A stretch of DNA of 52,312 nucleotides from UMGS172 sp045636945 (GCA_045636945.1 JAZTYO010000028.1:1-52312), one strand, 5' to 3'; numbered from the stretch's first letter, positions 9,742 through 18,564 are shown. Numbers and translations: made by a program. Notes: generated from the sequence alone by a model not told the origin.

Positions 9742-9770
9742 TTGCATTCTTAAGTAATATGTGGTAAAAT
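9742..9770 (+). promoter_or_regulatory. Promoter for murI-argS, overlapped by an inverted repeat
   Basis: TTGCAT (9742-9747), a 17-nt spacer and TAAAAT (9765-9770) form a likely sigma-A promoter about 50 nt before murI. A perfect 10-bp inverted repeat, AGAATGCAAA (9726-9735) and TTTGCATTCT (9741-9750) with a 5-nt centre, covers the -35 and could be an operator. Confidence 0.65.
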
Positions 9771-9821
9771 ATAGTGAATATTTATGTGTATGAGAAATTT
9801 TGACGGATTGGAGGCGGTTTT

Positions 9822-10631
9822 GTGGATAAAAGACCTATCGGAGTTTTTGATTCAGGCCTTGGCGGTCTTTCGGTTATCAAGGAACTGAACCGCGTTTTGC
9901 CCGATGAAAATATTGTTTATTTTGGCGATACGGGTCGTGTGCCTTACGGAACAAAAAGTCCCGAAACTATAGTGAAATATGCCCGTCAGGACGAGAAGTT
10001 TTTGCTTTCGCACGACGTGAAGTTAATAATTGCCGCCTGCGGTACTGTCAGTTCGGTTGCAGGGTTTACAGCGGATGAATTACCAGTGCCGTTTATCGAG
10101 GTTGTAACTCCCGCTGCAAATGCCGCAGTTCGGGCAACCAAGAACGGTAAAATTGGTGTTCTCGGTACTGCCGCAACGGTAAACAGTAGTTCTTATAAAA
10201 CTGCGATGCTTAAAATCAATCCCAAAATTGAGGTTTGGCAGGTTGCCTGCCCTCTGTTTGTTCAGTTGGTTGAAAGCGGATGGATAAGCCGTGACGACGA
10301 GGTCACGATAGCCACCGCAAAACGCTATTTACAACCGCTTATTGAAGCAGGAGTTGATACCGTAATTTTGGGATGTACCCATTTCCCTGCCATAAAGGAC
10401 ATTATAGGTGACATTATAGGCGATGGTGTCACGCTTATAAATTCGGGAGAGCAGGCTGCATTGGCTGCCGCCGATTATCTTAAAGAAAACGCTCTTTTGG
10501 GTGAGGGTGGACGACGACGATACTTCGTCAGTGACCGTGCCGAGTCGTTTGCATCCATTGCAGGAATCCTGCTTGGCTCCGACATTCCGTTGGACGTTGA
10601 AACGGTCAATCTTGACCTTGCGGGAGGTTGA
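9822..10631 (+). CDS. murI: Glutamate racemase
   Basis: Converts L- to D-glutamate for peptidoglycan precursors in the cytosol. The 269-aa product carries the family signatures: FDSGLGGLSV at the N-terminus, YFGDTGRVPYG, the first catalytic Cys in AACGTVSS and the second in ILGCTHFP. Translation starts at GTG with GGAGG 7 nt upstream. Its last codons overlap the start of the next gene by 4 nt, so the two are translationally coupled. In the first Cys motif Gly-Thr-Val follows the cysteine, where many homologues have Asn-Thr. Confidence 0.97.
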   Translation: MDKRPIGVFDSGLGGLSVIKELNRVLPDENIVYFGDTGRVPYGTKSPETIVKYARQDEKFLLSHDVKLIIAACGTVSSVAGFTADELPVPFIEVVTPAANAAVRATKNGKIGVLGTAATVNSSSYKTAMLKINPKIEVWQVACPLFVQLVESGWISRDDEVTIATAKRYLQPLIEAGVDTVILGCTHFPAIKDIIGDIIGDGVTLINSGEQAALAAADYLKENALLGEGGRRRYFVSDRAESFASIAGILLGSDIPLDVETVNLDLAGG

Positions 10632-11059
10632 CTCAAATGCAGGATGTTGTAATTGAAATTAAAAGCATTCAAGAGGTTGACGGCGATTCCGATTCTATCG
10701 AGCTTACCACCGTCGGCAAAATGAACACCATCGGCGGAAAGACCTATCTCAAATATGAGGATAGTGCCGCCACGGGTGTCGAGGGTGTGAGTTGCCTTAT
10801 AAAGGTTGACCCCAAGGAAAACTCGGTCGTTATGCAACGTTCGGGAATTCTGAACTCAAGAATGTATATCAAGGAAGGTCAACGTCACATCTGCCACTAT
10901 GAAACTGGGCAGGGAACACTCGTTTTGGGAGTGTTCGGTGAGACCGTTGAGGACAAGCTGACCCAAAACGGCGGTAGTCTTTATATGAGCTATACGCTGG
11001 ATGTAAACTACGGTATGGTCAGCCGTAACAAAGTAGAAATTAACGTAAAACAAGCCTGA
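10628..11059 (+). CDS. DUF1934 family beta-barrel protein (YwiB-like)
   Basis: Small (143 aa) soluble protein of the DUF1934/YwiB calycin-like family with alternating beta-strand patterns and no signal peptide. The function is unknown. B. subtilis ywiB lies immediately upstream of argS, and the same order is seen here, 16 nt before argS. The ATG overlaps the murI stop by 4 nt. Whether it influences arginyl-tRNA synthetase is not known. Confidence 0.85.
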   Translation: MTQMQDVVIEIKSIQEVDGDSDSIELTTVGKMNTIGGKTYLKYEDSAATGVEGVSCLIKVDPKENSVVMQRSGILNSRMYIKEGQRHICHYETGQGTLVLGVFGETVEDKLTQNGGSLYMSYTLDVNYGMVSRNKVEINVKQA

Positions 11060-11075
11060 GAAGGGATAGAAAAAT

Positions 11076-12764
11076 ATGTCTAAAATAGTTTTTGAAACAA
11101 GAGAAGGAATAAAGGGCATAATTATTGCCGCCGCAAAAAAGGCAATGGCCAATGGTACTCTGTCCGAGGCTGAATTGCCCGATTTTAACGTTGAGGTACC
11201 CAATGACCGTGAACACGGTGACTTTGCTGTCAATGCTGCTCTTGTTTGGGCAAGAGCTTTCCGCTCCAATCCCAGAAAGATTGCCGAGGCCTTGGCCGAA
11301 AACTTTGAGTTTGACGGTACGTTTATCGAAAAGGCCGAAATTGCAGGTCCCGGATTTATTAACCTCTTTTTGTCCGAGTGTTATTATGCCGCTATTGTCA
11401 ACGATGTTCTGATGTTGGGTGACAACTACGGTCAGTCTGATATGGGTCAAGGTAAAAAGGTTATGGTCGAGTTCGTTTCAGCCAACCCCACAGGACCTAT
11501 GCACATCGGTAATGCACGTGGCGGTGCTCTGGGTGACTGTCTTGCCGCAGTTCTCGGAAAAGCAGGTTACGATGTTACCCGTGAGTTCTATGTAAACGAC
11601 GCAGGTAATCAGATTGCAAAGTTCGGCGCATCTCTTGAGGCACGTTATTTGCAGATTTTCGACGATTCGGTCGAGTTCCCCGAGGACGGATACCACGGTG
11701 CCGATATCACCGAGAGAGCCAACGAGTTCGCAAAGCTTCACGGTGACAGCTTTGTTGCAAAGTGTGAGGAAGAACGTCGCGAGGCTTTGGTAAACTATGC
11801 TTTACCGCTTAATATTGAGGGCTTACGTACCGACCTTGGCACATACAGAATCAACTATGATGTTTGGTTCAAGGAGTCAAGCCTTTATGAGTCGGGTGCC
11901 ATCAAGGATATCGTGAAGATTTTGTCCGATAAGGGTTTAACCTACGAAAAGGACGGTGCAGTCTGGTACAAGGCTACCGATTTCGGTGGCGAGAAGGATG
12001 AGGTTCTTATCCGTGCCAACGGCAATCCCACCTATTTTGCAGGTGATATTGCATACCATTACAACAAGTTTGCAACCCGTGGATTTGATAAGGTTATCAA
12101 CATCTGGGGTGCCGACCACCACGGTCACGTTGCACGTCTTAAAGGTGCTATGGATGCTGTCGGTCTTGACGGCAACAAGCTCGACGTTGTTCTGATGCAG
12201 TTGGTACGTCTTGTACGTAACGGAGAGGTTGTAAGGGTTTCAAAGCGTACAGGCAAGTCTATTACCCTCAAAACCCTGCTTGACGAGGTTCCATTGGATG
12301 CCGCAAGATTTATCTTTAACTCGAAAGAGCCCAACACTCACCTTGAGTTCGACCTAGATTTAGCCGTTGAGCAGTCGAGCCAGAATCCCGTTTACTACGT
12401 TCAGTATGCACACGCAAGAATTTGCAGTATTTTAAGAAACCTTGCCGCCGACGGAGTTCCCCAAAAGAATCTTACCGTTGATGAGCTGACAAAGCTTACC
12501 GCTTCGGAGGAACACGAGCTTATCCGTCACATTTCGGAGTTTACGGGTGAGATCGAGTCGTCTGCCAAAGCTTATGACCCTGCAAGAATCACAAGATACG
12601 TTCTCGACCTTGCAACACTGTTCCACAAGTTCTATAACGCTTGCCGTGTGAAGGTTGACGATGAAGCATTGATGCAGGCAAGAATCTCGCTTTGCATTGC
12701 CACCAAGACGGTTATTGCAAACGTTCTGGGAATGCTCAAGATTGATGCACCGGAAAGTATGTAA
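11076..12764 (+). CDS. argS: Arginyl-tRNA synthetase
   Basis: Class I aminoacyl-tRNA synthetase that charges tRNA-Arg. The 562-aa product has the ArgRS-specific N-terminal add-1 domain, the HIGH-type signature in SANPTGPMHIGNARGGALGD (about residues 134-153) and a KMSKS-like VSKRTGKSITL motif near 390. The C-terminal DALR anticodon-binding helices end the protein. AGAAGGG lies upstream of the ATG. No T-box leader is present; the gene appears to be expressed with murI and the DUF1934 gene from the 9742 promoter. Confidence 0.98.
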   Translation: MSKIVFETREGIKGIIIAAAKKAMANGTLSEAELPDFNVEVPNDREHGDFAVNAALVWARAFRSNPRKIAEALAENFEFDGTFIEKAEIAGPGFINLFLSECYYAAIVNDVLMLGDNYGQSDMGQGKKVMVEFVSANPTGPMHIGNARGGALGDCLAAVLGKAGYDVTREFYVNDAGNQIAKFGASLEARYLQIFDDSVEFPEDGYHGADITERANEFAKLHGDSFVAKCEEERREALVNYALPLNIEGLRTDLGTYRINYDVWFKESSLYESGAIKDIVKILSDKGLTYEKDGAVWYKATDFGGEKDEVLIRANGNPTYFAGDIAYHYNKFATRGFDKVINIWGADHHGHVARLKGAMDAVGLDGNKLDVVLMQLVRLVRNGEVVRVSKRTGKSITLKTLLDEVPLDAARFIFNSKEPNTHLEFDLDLAVEQSSQNPVYYVQYAHARICSILRNLAADGVPQKNLTVDELTKLTASEEHELIRHISEFTGEIESSAKAYDPARITRYVLDLATLFHKFYNACRVKVDDEALMQARISLCIATKTVIANVLGMLKIDAPESM

Positions 12765-12838
12765 AATAAGTTTAATCAAGAATTAAACTCGTTGATATAA
12801 ATTCCTACGGAATTTGCGATGTATAAAGAGGAATTGCT

Positions 12839-13651
12839 ATGATTTTCAAAACTGTAAAGTTGGTTGAAGGCAAGGATAATGTAAAGCTTGGTTGCTATAT
12901 TGCCAATAAAACCAATGGATTTGTAAGAAAAGCGCTTCTTGTTATTCCCGGTGGAGGTTACTTGAGTGTTTGTTCCGACCGTGAAGGTGAACCGATTGCT
13001 CAGGCCTTTATGCCTTACGGTTTCAACGCATTTGTTCTGCATTATTCGGTTGGAGAGGCCAACTGTCAGAAGTGGAATCCTTTGATAGAAGCTTCTCTTG
13101 CAATGAAGCACATCAAGGATAATGCCGAGGAGTACGGAATCGACCCTGAAGATGTTTATGCAACAGGCTTTTCGGCAGGCGGTCATCTTTGTGCTTCGTT
13201 GGGCATTTTGTGGCACAAGGAGGAGCTTTATAAAGCGATTGATATGCCATTTGGTTATAATAAACCCAAGGGTATAGTTCCTGTTTATCCCGTAATTTCA
13301 AGCGATCCCGAGATAGCTCACAGAGGCTCGTTCTATAACCTTATGGGGCGTGACAAGTCGGAGGAAGAGTATGCCGAGTTTTCGTTGGAGCTGCAGGTTG
13401 ATGAGAAAAGTGTTCCTGCGTTTATCGTACATACCGCCAATGATAACGTTGTTAATGTGCGTAATTCAATAGAGCTGGCAAATGCTTATGCCAAGCACAA
13501 TATTCCGTTTGAACTGCATATTTTTGAAGATGCACCTCACGGAATGGCTCTTTCAAATGCCATTACAGCCAACCAAAAGCCTATTTACAATAACCCTCAC
13601 AACGCCAGGTGGGTAGAATTAGCCGCCGAGTGGATGAATAACGAAAGATAA
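12839..13651 (+). CDS. Alpha/beta hydrolase, esterase/lipase type
   Basis: Probable cytosolic carboxylesterase or acetyl esterase of the alpha/beta-hydrolase fold (270 aa, BD-FAE/xylan-esterase-like). The oxyanion-hole motif GGGY is at about residues 38-41, the nucleophile elbow GFSAGGH lies near 113-119, and the catalytic His is in APHGMAL near the C-terminus, with Asp in the preceding HTANDNVV segment. GAGGAA lies 7 nt before the ATG. It lacks a signal peptide. The gene may be co-transcribed with argS, because only short hairpins without T-runs separate them. The substrate is unknown; deacetylation of plant-polysaccharide fragments is a guess from relatives. Confidence 0.88.
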   Translation: MIFKTVKLVEGKDNVKLGCYIANKTNGFVRKALLVIPGGGYLSVCSDREGEPIAQAFMPYGFNAFVLHYSVGEANCQKWNPLIEASLAMKHIKDNAEEYGIDPEDVYATGFSAGGHLCASLGILWHKEELYKAIDMPFGYNKPKGIVPVYPVISSDPEIAHRGSFYNLMGRDKSEEEYAEFSLELQVDEKSVPAFIVHTANDNVVNVRNSIELANAYAKHNIPFELHIFEDAPHGMALSNAITANQKPIYNNPHNARWVELAAEWMNNER

Positions 13652-13653
13652 CA

Positions 13654-13686
13654 AAAAACCGCAGTCTGTTTCAGACTGCGGTTTTT
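13654..13686. terminator. Bidirectional terminator (esterase / LUD gene)
   Basis: A 15-bp perfect stem with a TTT loop, flanked by A-rich and T-rich ends, lies between convergent genes and serves both strands. Confidence 0.9.
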
Positions 13687-13696
13687 ACGTTGCGTA

Positions 13697-14344
13697 TTAA
13701 TATCCCAAATCCTCGTTTACGATGATGACCTTCACACGGTCGGGGATGTGTTCCCCCATTACGGTGAAGTTGCGGCAGATACGGTCCTTTGAACGGCAAC
13801 CTGCACCCATTTCAGTAGCATTTCCGTTATCCATTGTTACGCAATGACCTATTTTAGCGCAATAGGTTTCCTTATTCAGACGCTTGCAGTTAAGCGGTGC
13901 GGCAACGGTTCTGACTCTTATCAGTGCATCGTCAATGTTTTTTACAATCTTATTTTTGCCCACGATAACAATGACCCTTTTTGGGCCGTACATCATAGCT
14001 GCAACACGGTTGGCATTGCCGTCAACGTTAAAAAGCTCGCCGTTTTCGGTTACAGCGTTGGATGAGGTGATATAAGCATCGGCGGTGAAGCTTTTGCGGA
14101 AAATCTCGTGCGTACCAGTAAGACTGCCTGCGGCATAACGGTCAAGATAATTGTATTTACTGCATTTTAACGCATCCAAGATTCCAATTTCGGACAAGGT
14201 TACCGAGCCGCCGACCGAAACGGTATCACCGTCGTTTAGAAGTGAAAGTGCTTTTTGGAGTGCATCCTCTTTTGATTCAACAAAAAAGGCTTCCATATTA
14301 TTTTTATTGAGGTTTTCTATTGTAAGCTTTATTTGTTCGGTCAT
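13697..14344 (-). CDS. LUD-domain protein (LutC/YkgG-like)
   Basis: Single-domain LUD (former DUF162) protein of 215 aa. Relatives include LutC/LutB of lactate oxidation. The glycine-rich GDTVSVGGSVTLSEIG segment near residues 38-53 and the AVTENGELFNVDGNANRVAAM segment are characteristic. The C-terminal segment holds Cys residues (CAKIGHC, GCRSKDRICRNF) that could bind metal, but no ferredoxin domain or LutA/LutB partner is encoded nearby, so a role in lactate use is not established. It is a monocistronic gene with its own promoter and terminator. Confidence 0.88.
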   Translation of the reverse strand: MTEQIKLTIENLNKNNMEAFFVESKEDALQKALSLLNDGDTVSVGGSVTLSEIGILDALKCSKYNYLDRYAAGSLTGTHEIFRKSFTADAYITSSNAVTENGELFNVDGNANRVAAMMYGPKRVIVIVGKNKIVKNIDDALIRVRTVAAPLNCKRLNKETYCAKIGHCVTMDNGNATEMGAGCRSKDRICRNFTVMGEHIPDRVKVIIVNEDLGY

Positions 14345-14379
14345 AATTGCACCTGCTTTTTGGCTTGTTGTATAGATGA

Positions 14380-14408
14380 ATTATATCACACACAGCTTTA
14401 CTTTACAA
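14380..14408 (-). promoter_or_regulatory. Promoter of the LUD gene
   Basis: On the minus strand TTGTAA (14403-14408), a 17-nt spacer and TATAAT (14380-14385) precede the gene. An imperfect inverted repeat GTGCACA-TT-TGTGCGC (14409-14424) abuts the -35 on its upstream side and may be an operator. Confidence 0.65.
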
Positions 14409-14455
14409 GTGCACATTTGTGCGCTACAATAATAACAAACGAATATAACAAAAAA

Positions 14456-14483
14456 ACTTCCGCAGTCGAAAAACTGCGGAAGT
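14456..14483 (-). terminator. Terminator of rny
   Basis: An 11-bp perfect stem (14456-14466 with 14473-14483), 6-nt loop and T6 run on the minus strand lie 11 nt after the rny stop codon. Confidence 0.9.
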
Positions 14484-14494
14484 AAAAGGTTTAA

Positions 14495-16036
14495 TTATTT
14501 TGCGTAGTCAATAACGCGGTTTTCACGGATGAGGTTGACCTTAATCTGTCCGGGATAATCGAGGTTGTTTTCGATTTCCTTGACGATATCACGTGCAACC
14601 AATACCATCTGGTCGTCGTTAATGGCTTCGGGCTTGACCATTACGCGGATTTCACGACCTGCCTGAATAGCAAATGAGGTCTCAACACCGTTAAAGGAAT
14701 TGGCGATTTCCTCCAACTTTTCAAGACGCTTGATGTAGCTTTCGATGTTTTCACGGCGAGCACCGGGACGAGCAGCCGAAATAGCGTCTGCAGCCTGAAC
14801 AAGGCAGGCAATGACGGTCTTGGCCTCAACGTCACCGTGGTGTGCGTGGATAGCATGGATAACTGCATCATTTTCCTTATACTTCTTGGCGGTCTCAACG
14901 CCCAACTGAATGTGGGAGCCTTCCTGCTCGTGGTCAATAGCCTTACCGATATCGTGCAAAAGACCTGCACGTTTGGCAAGAGTTACATCCTCACCGAGTT
15001 CTGCTGCCAAAAGACCTGTGAGGTAGCAAACCTCAAGAGAGTGGTTAAGTACGTTCTGACCGTAGCTGGTTCTGAAATGCAGACGACCGAGAAGCTTAAC
15101 AATCTCGGGATGCATACTGTGAACACCTGCATCAAGCATGGCCTGTTCGCCCTTCTGCTTGATGGTACGCTCAACCTCTGCACGAGCCTTTTCAACGGTT
15201 TCCTCGATACGTGCTGGATGAATACGTCCGTCAACAATAAGCTTTTCAAGTGCAATTCGTGCGATTTCACGTCTTACGGGGTCAAAGCTCGAAACGGTGA
15301 TTGCTTCGGGAGTGTCGTCAATAATGAGGTCAACACCGGTAGCGGTTTCAAGGGCACGGATGTTACGTCCCTCACGACCGATAATACGACCCTTCATTTC
15401 GTCGTTAGGAAGAGCTACGACCGAAACGGTTGCCTCGGAGGAATGGTCGGCAGCACAACGCTGAATAGCCATAGAGATAATCTCTCTTGCTCGTGTGTCG
15501 GCTTCTTCCTTGGTCTGCTGCTCGTATTCGGTGATTTTCAAAGCCTTTTCATGCTGAAGCTCACCGTCGAGCATATTGAGTAACTGTGCCTTAGCCTGTT
15601 CAGCGGTAAAGCCCGAGATTTTCTCAAGCATATCGAACTGGCTCTTTTTAAGTTGTTCAGCCTCGGCAAGGCGTTCTTCAACCACCTTAACTCTTTCGGC
15701 CAACTTGTTTTCTTTTACTTCAAGATTTTCAACCTTGCGGTCAAGTGCTTCTTCCTTCTGCTGAATTCTGTGCTCCTGACGTTGAACCTCGGAACGGCGT
15801 TCGCGAAGTTCTTTTTCGGTTTCGTTTCTTGACTTGATGATTTCGTCTTTAGCTTCTAAAATTGCTTCTTTTTTCTTAGCCTCAGCATTCTTCATGGCGT
15901 CATTAAGAATACGTCTGGCTTCGTCTTCTGCAGAGCCGATAGCAGCTTCTGCGGTGCGGCGGCGGTGTGACGAGCCGAGAGCAAATGCTATAACGGCAAC
16001 GACAACGGCGGCAACACCTTCAATGATGTACCACAT
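14495..16036 (-). CDS. rny: Ribonuclease Y
   Basis: Membrane-anchored endoribonuclease that starts bulk mRNA decay in Firmicutes. The 513-aa product has an N-terminal membrane anchor (about 4-21), a long charged coiled coil (about 25-190), a KH RNA-binding domain with GRIIGREGRNIR at 216-227, and an HD domain with metal-binding HD at 361-362. GGAGGTA lies 8 nt before the ATG. It is a single-gene unit with its own promoter (16179-16207), a structured leader and a terminator, so its mRNA leader could carry autoregulation. Confidence 0.98.
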   Translation of the reverse strand: MWYIIEGVAAVVVAVIAFALGSSHRRRTAEAAIGSAEDEARRILNDAMKNAEAKKKEAILEAKDEIIKSRNETEKELRERRSEVQRQEHRIQQKEEALDRKVENLEVKENKLAERVKVVEERLAEAEQLKKSQFDMLEKISGFTAEQAKAQLLNMLDGELQHEKALKITEYEQQTKEEADTRAREIISMAIQRCAADHSSEATVSVVALPNDEMKGRIIGREGRNIRALETATGVDLIIDDTPEAITVSSFDPVRREIARIALEKLIVDGRIHPARIEETVEKARAEVERTIKQKGEQAMLDAGVHSMHPEIVKLLGRLHFRTSYGQNVLNHSLEVCYLTGLLAAELGEDVTLAKRAGLLHDIGKAIDHEQEGSHIQLGVETAKKYKENDAVIHAIHAHHGDVEAKTVIACLVQAADAISAARPGARRENIESYIKRLEKLEEIANSFNGVETSFAIQAGREIRVMVKPEAINDDQMVLVARDIVKEIENNLDYPGQIKVNLIRENRVIDYAK

Positions 16037-16060
16037 TGTTTCGGTACCTCCTTATATATA

Positions 16061-16119
16061 ATAACCGCGTTGAGTAGGCTGAAAAAGCCTAGTGCCGGCC
16101 GCGGGTCAGCCGGGGTTAT
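16061..16119 (-). ncRNA. Structured 5' leader of rny (three-way junction)
   Basis: Within the ~130-nt leader, outer arms ATAACC (16061-16066) and GGTTAT (16114-16119) enclose two hairpins: TAGGCT/AGCCTA (16075-16080 with 16086-16091) and GCCGGC/GCCGG (16094-16099 with 16109-16113). The piece is much more GC-rich than its surroundings and ends about 10 nt before the ribosome binding site. I do not recognise a known riboswitch class. The fold was made by hand. Confidence 0.45.
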
Positions 16120-16178
16120 AAAAAGCATTTACCCGATTTCGCCATAAACGGATAAAACGCATCTACACATCCTCTACT

Positions 16179-16207
16179 ATTTTATATCTAAATAGGTATT
16201 ATGTCAA
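16179..16207 (-). promoter_or_regulatory. Promoter of rny
   Basis: On the minus strand TTGACA (16202-16207), a 17-nt spacer and TAAAAT (16179-16184) form a near-consensus sigma-A promoter about 140 nt before the rny ATG. Confidence 0.8.
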
Positions 16208-16267
16208 GTATATTTTGCGGTTTTAGTACAGTTTCGACACAATATATTTGATTTTTTGGCAAATAAA

Positions 16268-16291
16268 AAAGGAGAACCAAAGTTCTCCTTT
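16268..16291 (-). terminator. Terminator of pssA-psd
   Basis: A 9-10-bp stem with a 4-nt loop and a following T6 run on the minus strand lies just after the psd stop codon. Confidence 0.9.
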
Positions 16292-16297
16292 GCGAAT

Positions 16298-17146
16298 TTA
16301 AACACGCGTTCCTATTTTTTCGCCGTATTTTACGTTGGTTTCGAGGTCGTTTTGGGTGTTATGGATAAATTCTTCATCAAGGTTGACTTTATCCTTCTCA
16401 ATCAACACAACCACCGTTGACCCGCCAAACTCAAACTTGCCCTTTTCAGCGCCTTTTTTGGCTTCGCAACCGTTCTTATCGTTGTTCACAATTCGTCCGA
16501 CCATCAAAGCACCAACCTCAATCTGAACAACTGTGCCGAACTTTTCGGTTTCAATCACGGTATACTCGCGTACGTTTTCTCTGAAAATGGGATAGCGGCG
16601 CATGGCAATAGGCTGAACCGTGTGATATTTGCCTTTGATATGCACGGGTGTTTCGGCCTTACCGTCGGCACACCAGCCGTAGCGATGGTAGTTATCAACC
16701 GCCAAGCGAAAAATAAGGCATTTTCCATCGTTGTACTTTTGGGCAAGCTCTTCGTTCTCCAAAAGGTCGGCAATAGTGTAGTCAACACCCTTTACCGTGA
16801 AATAGTGTTCGGGAGTGATGTCATACACCGAAAGTCGGGCATCGGCAGGACTTACAAAATCGTCCTCGCCGTCCGATACAGGTCTTGCACTGTCTTTAAG
16901 ACCTCTTGTAAAGAAATCATTGAACGATTTGAATTTTCTTTCCTCATAATCGCTCATATCAATGCCGTTAGACTTGATAAAGCCTTTTACAAACCACGAG
17001 GAAATCCTGCGGTCCATAAACCAGCCTGCGACCGAGGAGATAGGCTTACATATTAACGGTCGGAGCAAAAGCCTTCCGACCGCGGTGTTATACAAAAACC
17101 GGAGCGAGCCTGCTCCGGTTTTATTGATATTTTCTGTAGTTCTCAT
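16298..17146 (-). CDS. psd: Phosphatidylserine decarboxylase proenzyme
   Basis: Membrane-associated pyruvoyl enzyme that turns phosphatidylserine into phosphatidylethanolamine. The 282-aa proenzyme has the N-terminal half of group II Psd, the conserved VDNYHRYGW segment, and the self-cleavage site as FGGST (about residues 242-246), where the Ser becomes the pyruvoyl group. The ATG overlaps the stop of the preceding pssA gene (ATGA), so both steps of phosphatidylethanolamine synthesis are coupled. Regulation appears to be only through the shared pssA transcript. Confidence 0.97.
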   Translation of the reverse strand: MRTTENINKTGAGSLRFLYNTAVGRLLLRPLICKPISSVAGWFMDRRISSWFVKGFIKSNGIDMSDYEERKFKSFNDFFTRGLKDSARPVSDGEDDFVSPADARLSVYDITPEHYFTVKGVDYTIADLLENEELAQKYNDGKCLIFRLAVDNYHRYGWCADGKAETPVHIKGKYHTVQPIAMRRYPIFRENVREYTVIETEKFGTVVQIEVGALMVGRIVNNDKNGCEAKKGAEKGKFEFGGSTVVVLIEKDKVNLDEEFIHNTQNDLETNVKYGEKIGTRV

Positions 17147-17796
17147 GCTTTACCTAACAATTTAGGAATAACGAGTACGGCCAAAACTATGGCAATCACG
17201 GTACCTAAGGCAACCATTACCATAATGCCCTTAAATCCGGGCTTTCTAACCTTGAGGCTCTTAACTACGAACAGTGCAGCGGTAACAAGCAAAACACTAA
17301 GGTAAATATATTCCATACAGTTCTGCTTTATAGTGTCAATAAAAATCAGCATAATAACAGCAGGGAAGATAAGCGAAGATGAGGTTACGGGAAGACCAAG
17401 ATAGTTCTTACGCTTTTCGGTAGTGTTCTGCTGACGTTCTTCTTCGGTGACGTTGAAGTATGCCAGACGAATGAGTGCTGCCAAGGTGAACAAACAGAAA
17501 ACGGGAATGTACCAAGGGCTTGTCATACCTGCGGCATAACCGATAAAGCAGGGAAGCACACCAAAGCAAACAAGGTCACACAAAGAATCCAACTGAATTC
17601 CAAAACGTTTCTCCTGTTCGGTGCTGGTGGTTCTCATACGGGCAACTCGTCCGTCAAAGGCATCACATAGGCCTGAGAACAAAAGACATATTGAAGCAAT
17701 AACGGGATGTCCGGTCATACAAAACCAGATACCGGTTACACCTGAGCAAAGTGAAAGATATGTGAGAATTACGGTATAGTTATAAAACCCTAGCAT
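17143..17796 (-). CDS. pssA: CDP-diacylglycerol-serine O-phosphatidyltransferase
   Basis: Integral membrane enzyme making phosphatidylserine from CDP-diacylglycerol and serine. The 217-aa product has several membrane segments and the CDP-alcohol phosphotransferase motif, DAFDGRVAR followed by GIQLDSLCD, near residues 45-76. The spacing between AR and G is slightly longer than in the general motif, which is seen in some Pss proteins. Together with psd this gives the cell a phosphatidylethanolamine pathway. Confidence 0.96.
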   Translation of the reverse strand: MLGFYNYTVILTYLSLCSGVTGIWFCMTGHPVIASICLLFSGLCDAFDGRVARMRTTSTEQEKRFGIQLDSLCDLVCFGVLPCFIGYAAGMTSPWYIPVFCLFTLAALIRLAYFNVTEEERQQNTTEKRKNYLGLPVTSSSLIFPAVIMLIFIDTIKQNCMEYIYLSVLLVTAALFVVKSLKVRKPGFKGIMVMVALGTVIAIVLAVLVIPKLLGKA

Positions 17797-17923
17797 CGGA
17801 AAACTCCTTATCGTGGGAAGATTTTTGGACAGAATTACACTTGTACTGATAGTATATCATACTTTGTGTCGAAATGAAAGAGGAAATTTTAAGATTTTCG
17901 TAAAAATTTAACTTGTAAATTTC

Positions 17924-17952
17924 TTGATTTTTTTGGCATATTAAACTATTAT
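17924..17952 (+). promoter_or_regulatory. Promoter of the LOG gene
   Basis: TTGATT (17924-17929), a 17-nt spacer and TATTAT (17947-17952) precede the gene; the region is shared with the divergent pssA. Confidence 0.6.
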
Positions 17953-18006
17953 ATAAGTGTAAACTAATAATAAGGCAAATTCACATAAGTAAAAGGAGAT
18001 GAAGGT

Positions 18007-18564
18007 ATGAATTTGTGTATATACGGAGCTGCGAGTGATTTTATTGACAAAAGTTTCATCGAAGCAGGCGAAAGATTGGGAGTTGAAATGGCCAAACGCG
18101 GTCACAACCTTATTTTCGGTGGTGGCGGAAGTGGTCTTATGGGTGCGGTTGCACGAGGAGTGTACCGCAACGGCGGTGTTAAGATAACGGGAATTGTTCC
18201 CGATTTCTTTACCGAGAACGGCAAGAGGGTCGACGGAATATTGTTTGACCATATCGACGAGTATATCGAAACCGATACTATGCGTGAACGCAAAAAACTG
18301 CTCGACGAAATGGCCGACGGTTTTATTATTACCCCCGGTGGAATCGGAACCTATGACGAAATGTTCGAGATGCTGACACTCAAAAACTTGGGTCGGCACA
18401 ATAAACCGATGGCAATTTTCAACACCAACGGCTACTATGACAGCCTGATCAAGGTCCTCGAGGACGGTATTAAAGCTGGTTTTATCGGAGAAAAGGTTAA
18501 AAATTACCTTTTTGTCAGTGACGACATTGATGAAATACTTGATTTTGTTGAAAACAACGCTTGA
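18007..18564 (+). CDS. LOG family nucleotide 5'-monophosphate phosphoribohydrolase
   Basis: Rossmann-fold protein of the LOG/YvdD family (TIGR00730), 185 aa. Relatives cleave the base from nucleoside 5'-monophosphates (cytokinin-activating in plants). The family motifs GGGGSGLMGAVARG (about residues 38-51) and PGGIGTYDEMFE (about 110-121) are intact. AAAAGGAG lies upstream of the ATG. It is a single-gene unit between the 17924 promoter and the hairpin at 18591. Its bacterial substrate is not known from sequence. Confidence 0.93.
   Translation: MNLCIYGAASDFIDKSFIEAGERLGVEMAKRGHNLIFGGGGSGLMGAVARGVYRNGGVKITGIVPDFFTENGKRVDGILFDHIDEYIETDTMRERKKLLDEMADGFIITPGGIGTYDEMFEMLTLKNLGRHNKPMAIFNTNGYYDSLIKVLEDGIKAGFIGEKVKNYLFVSDDIDEILDFVENNA

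Noticed and set aside
14837..15583. A 248-codon plus-strand frame opposite rny
   Set aside because: Antisense shadow of the RNase Y coding region, with no start signal or recognisable family.
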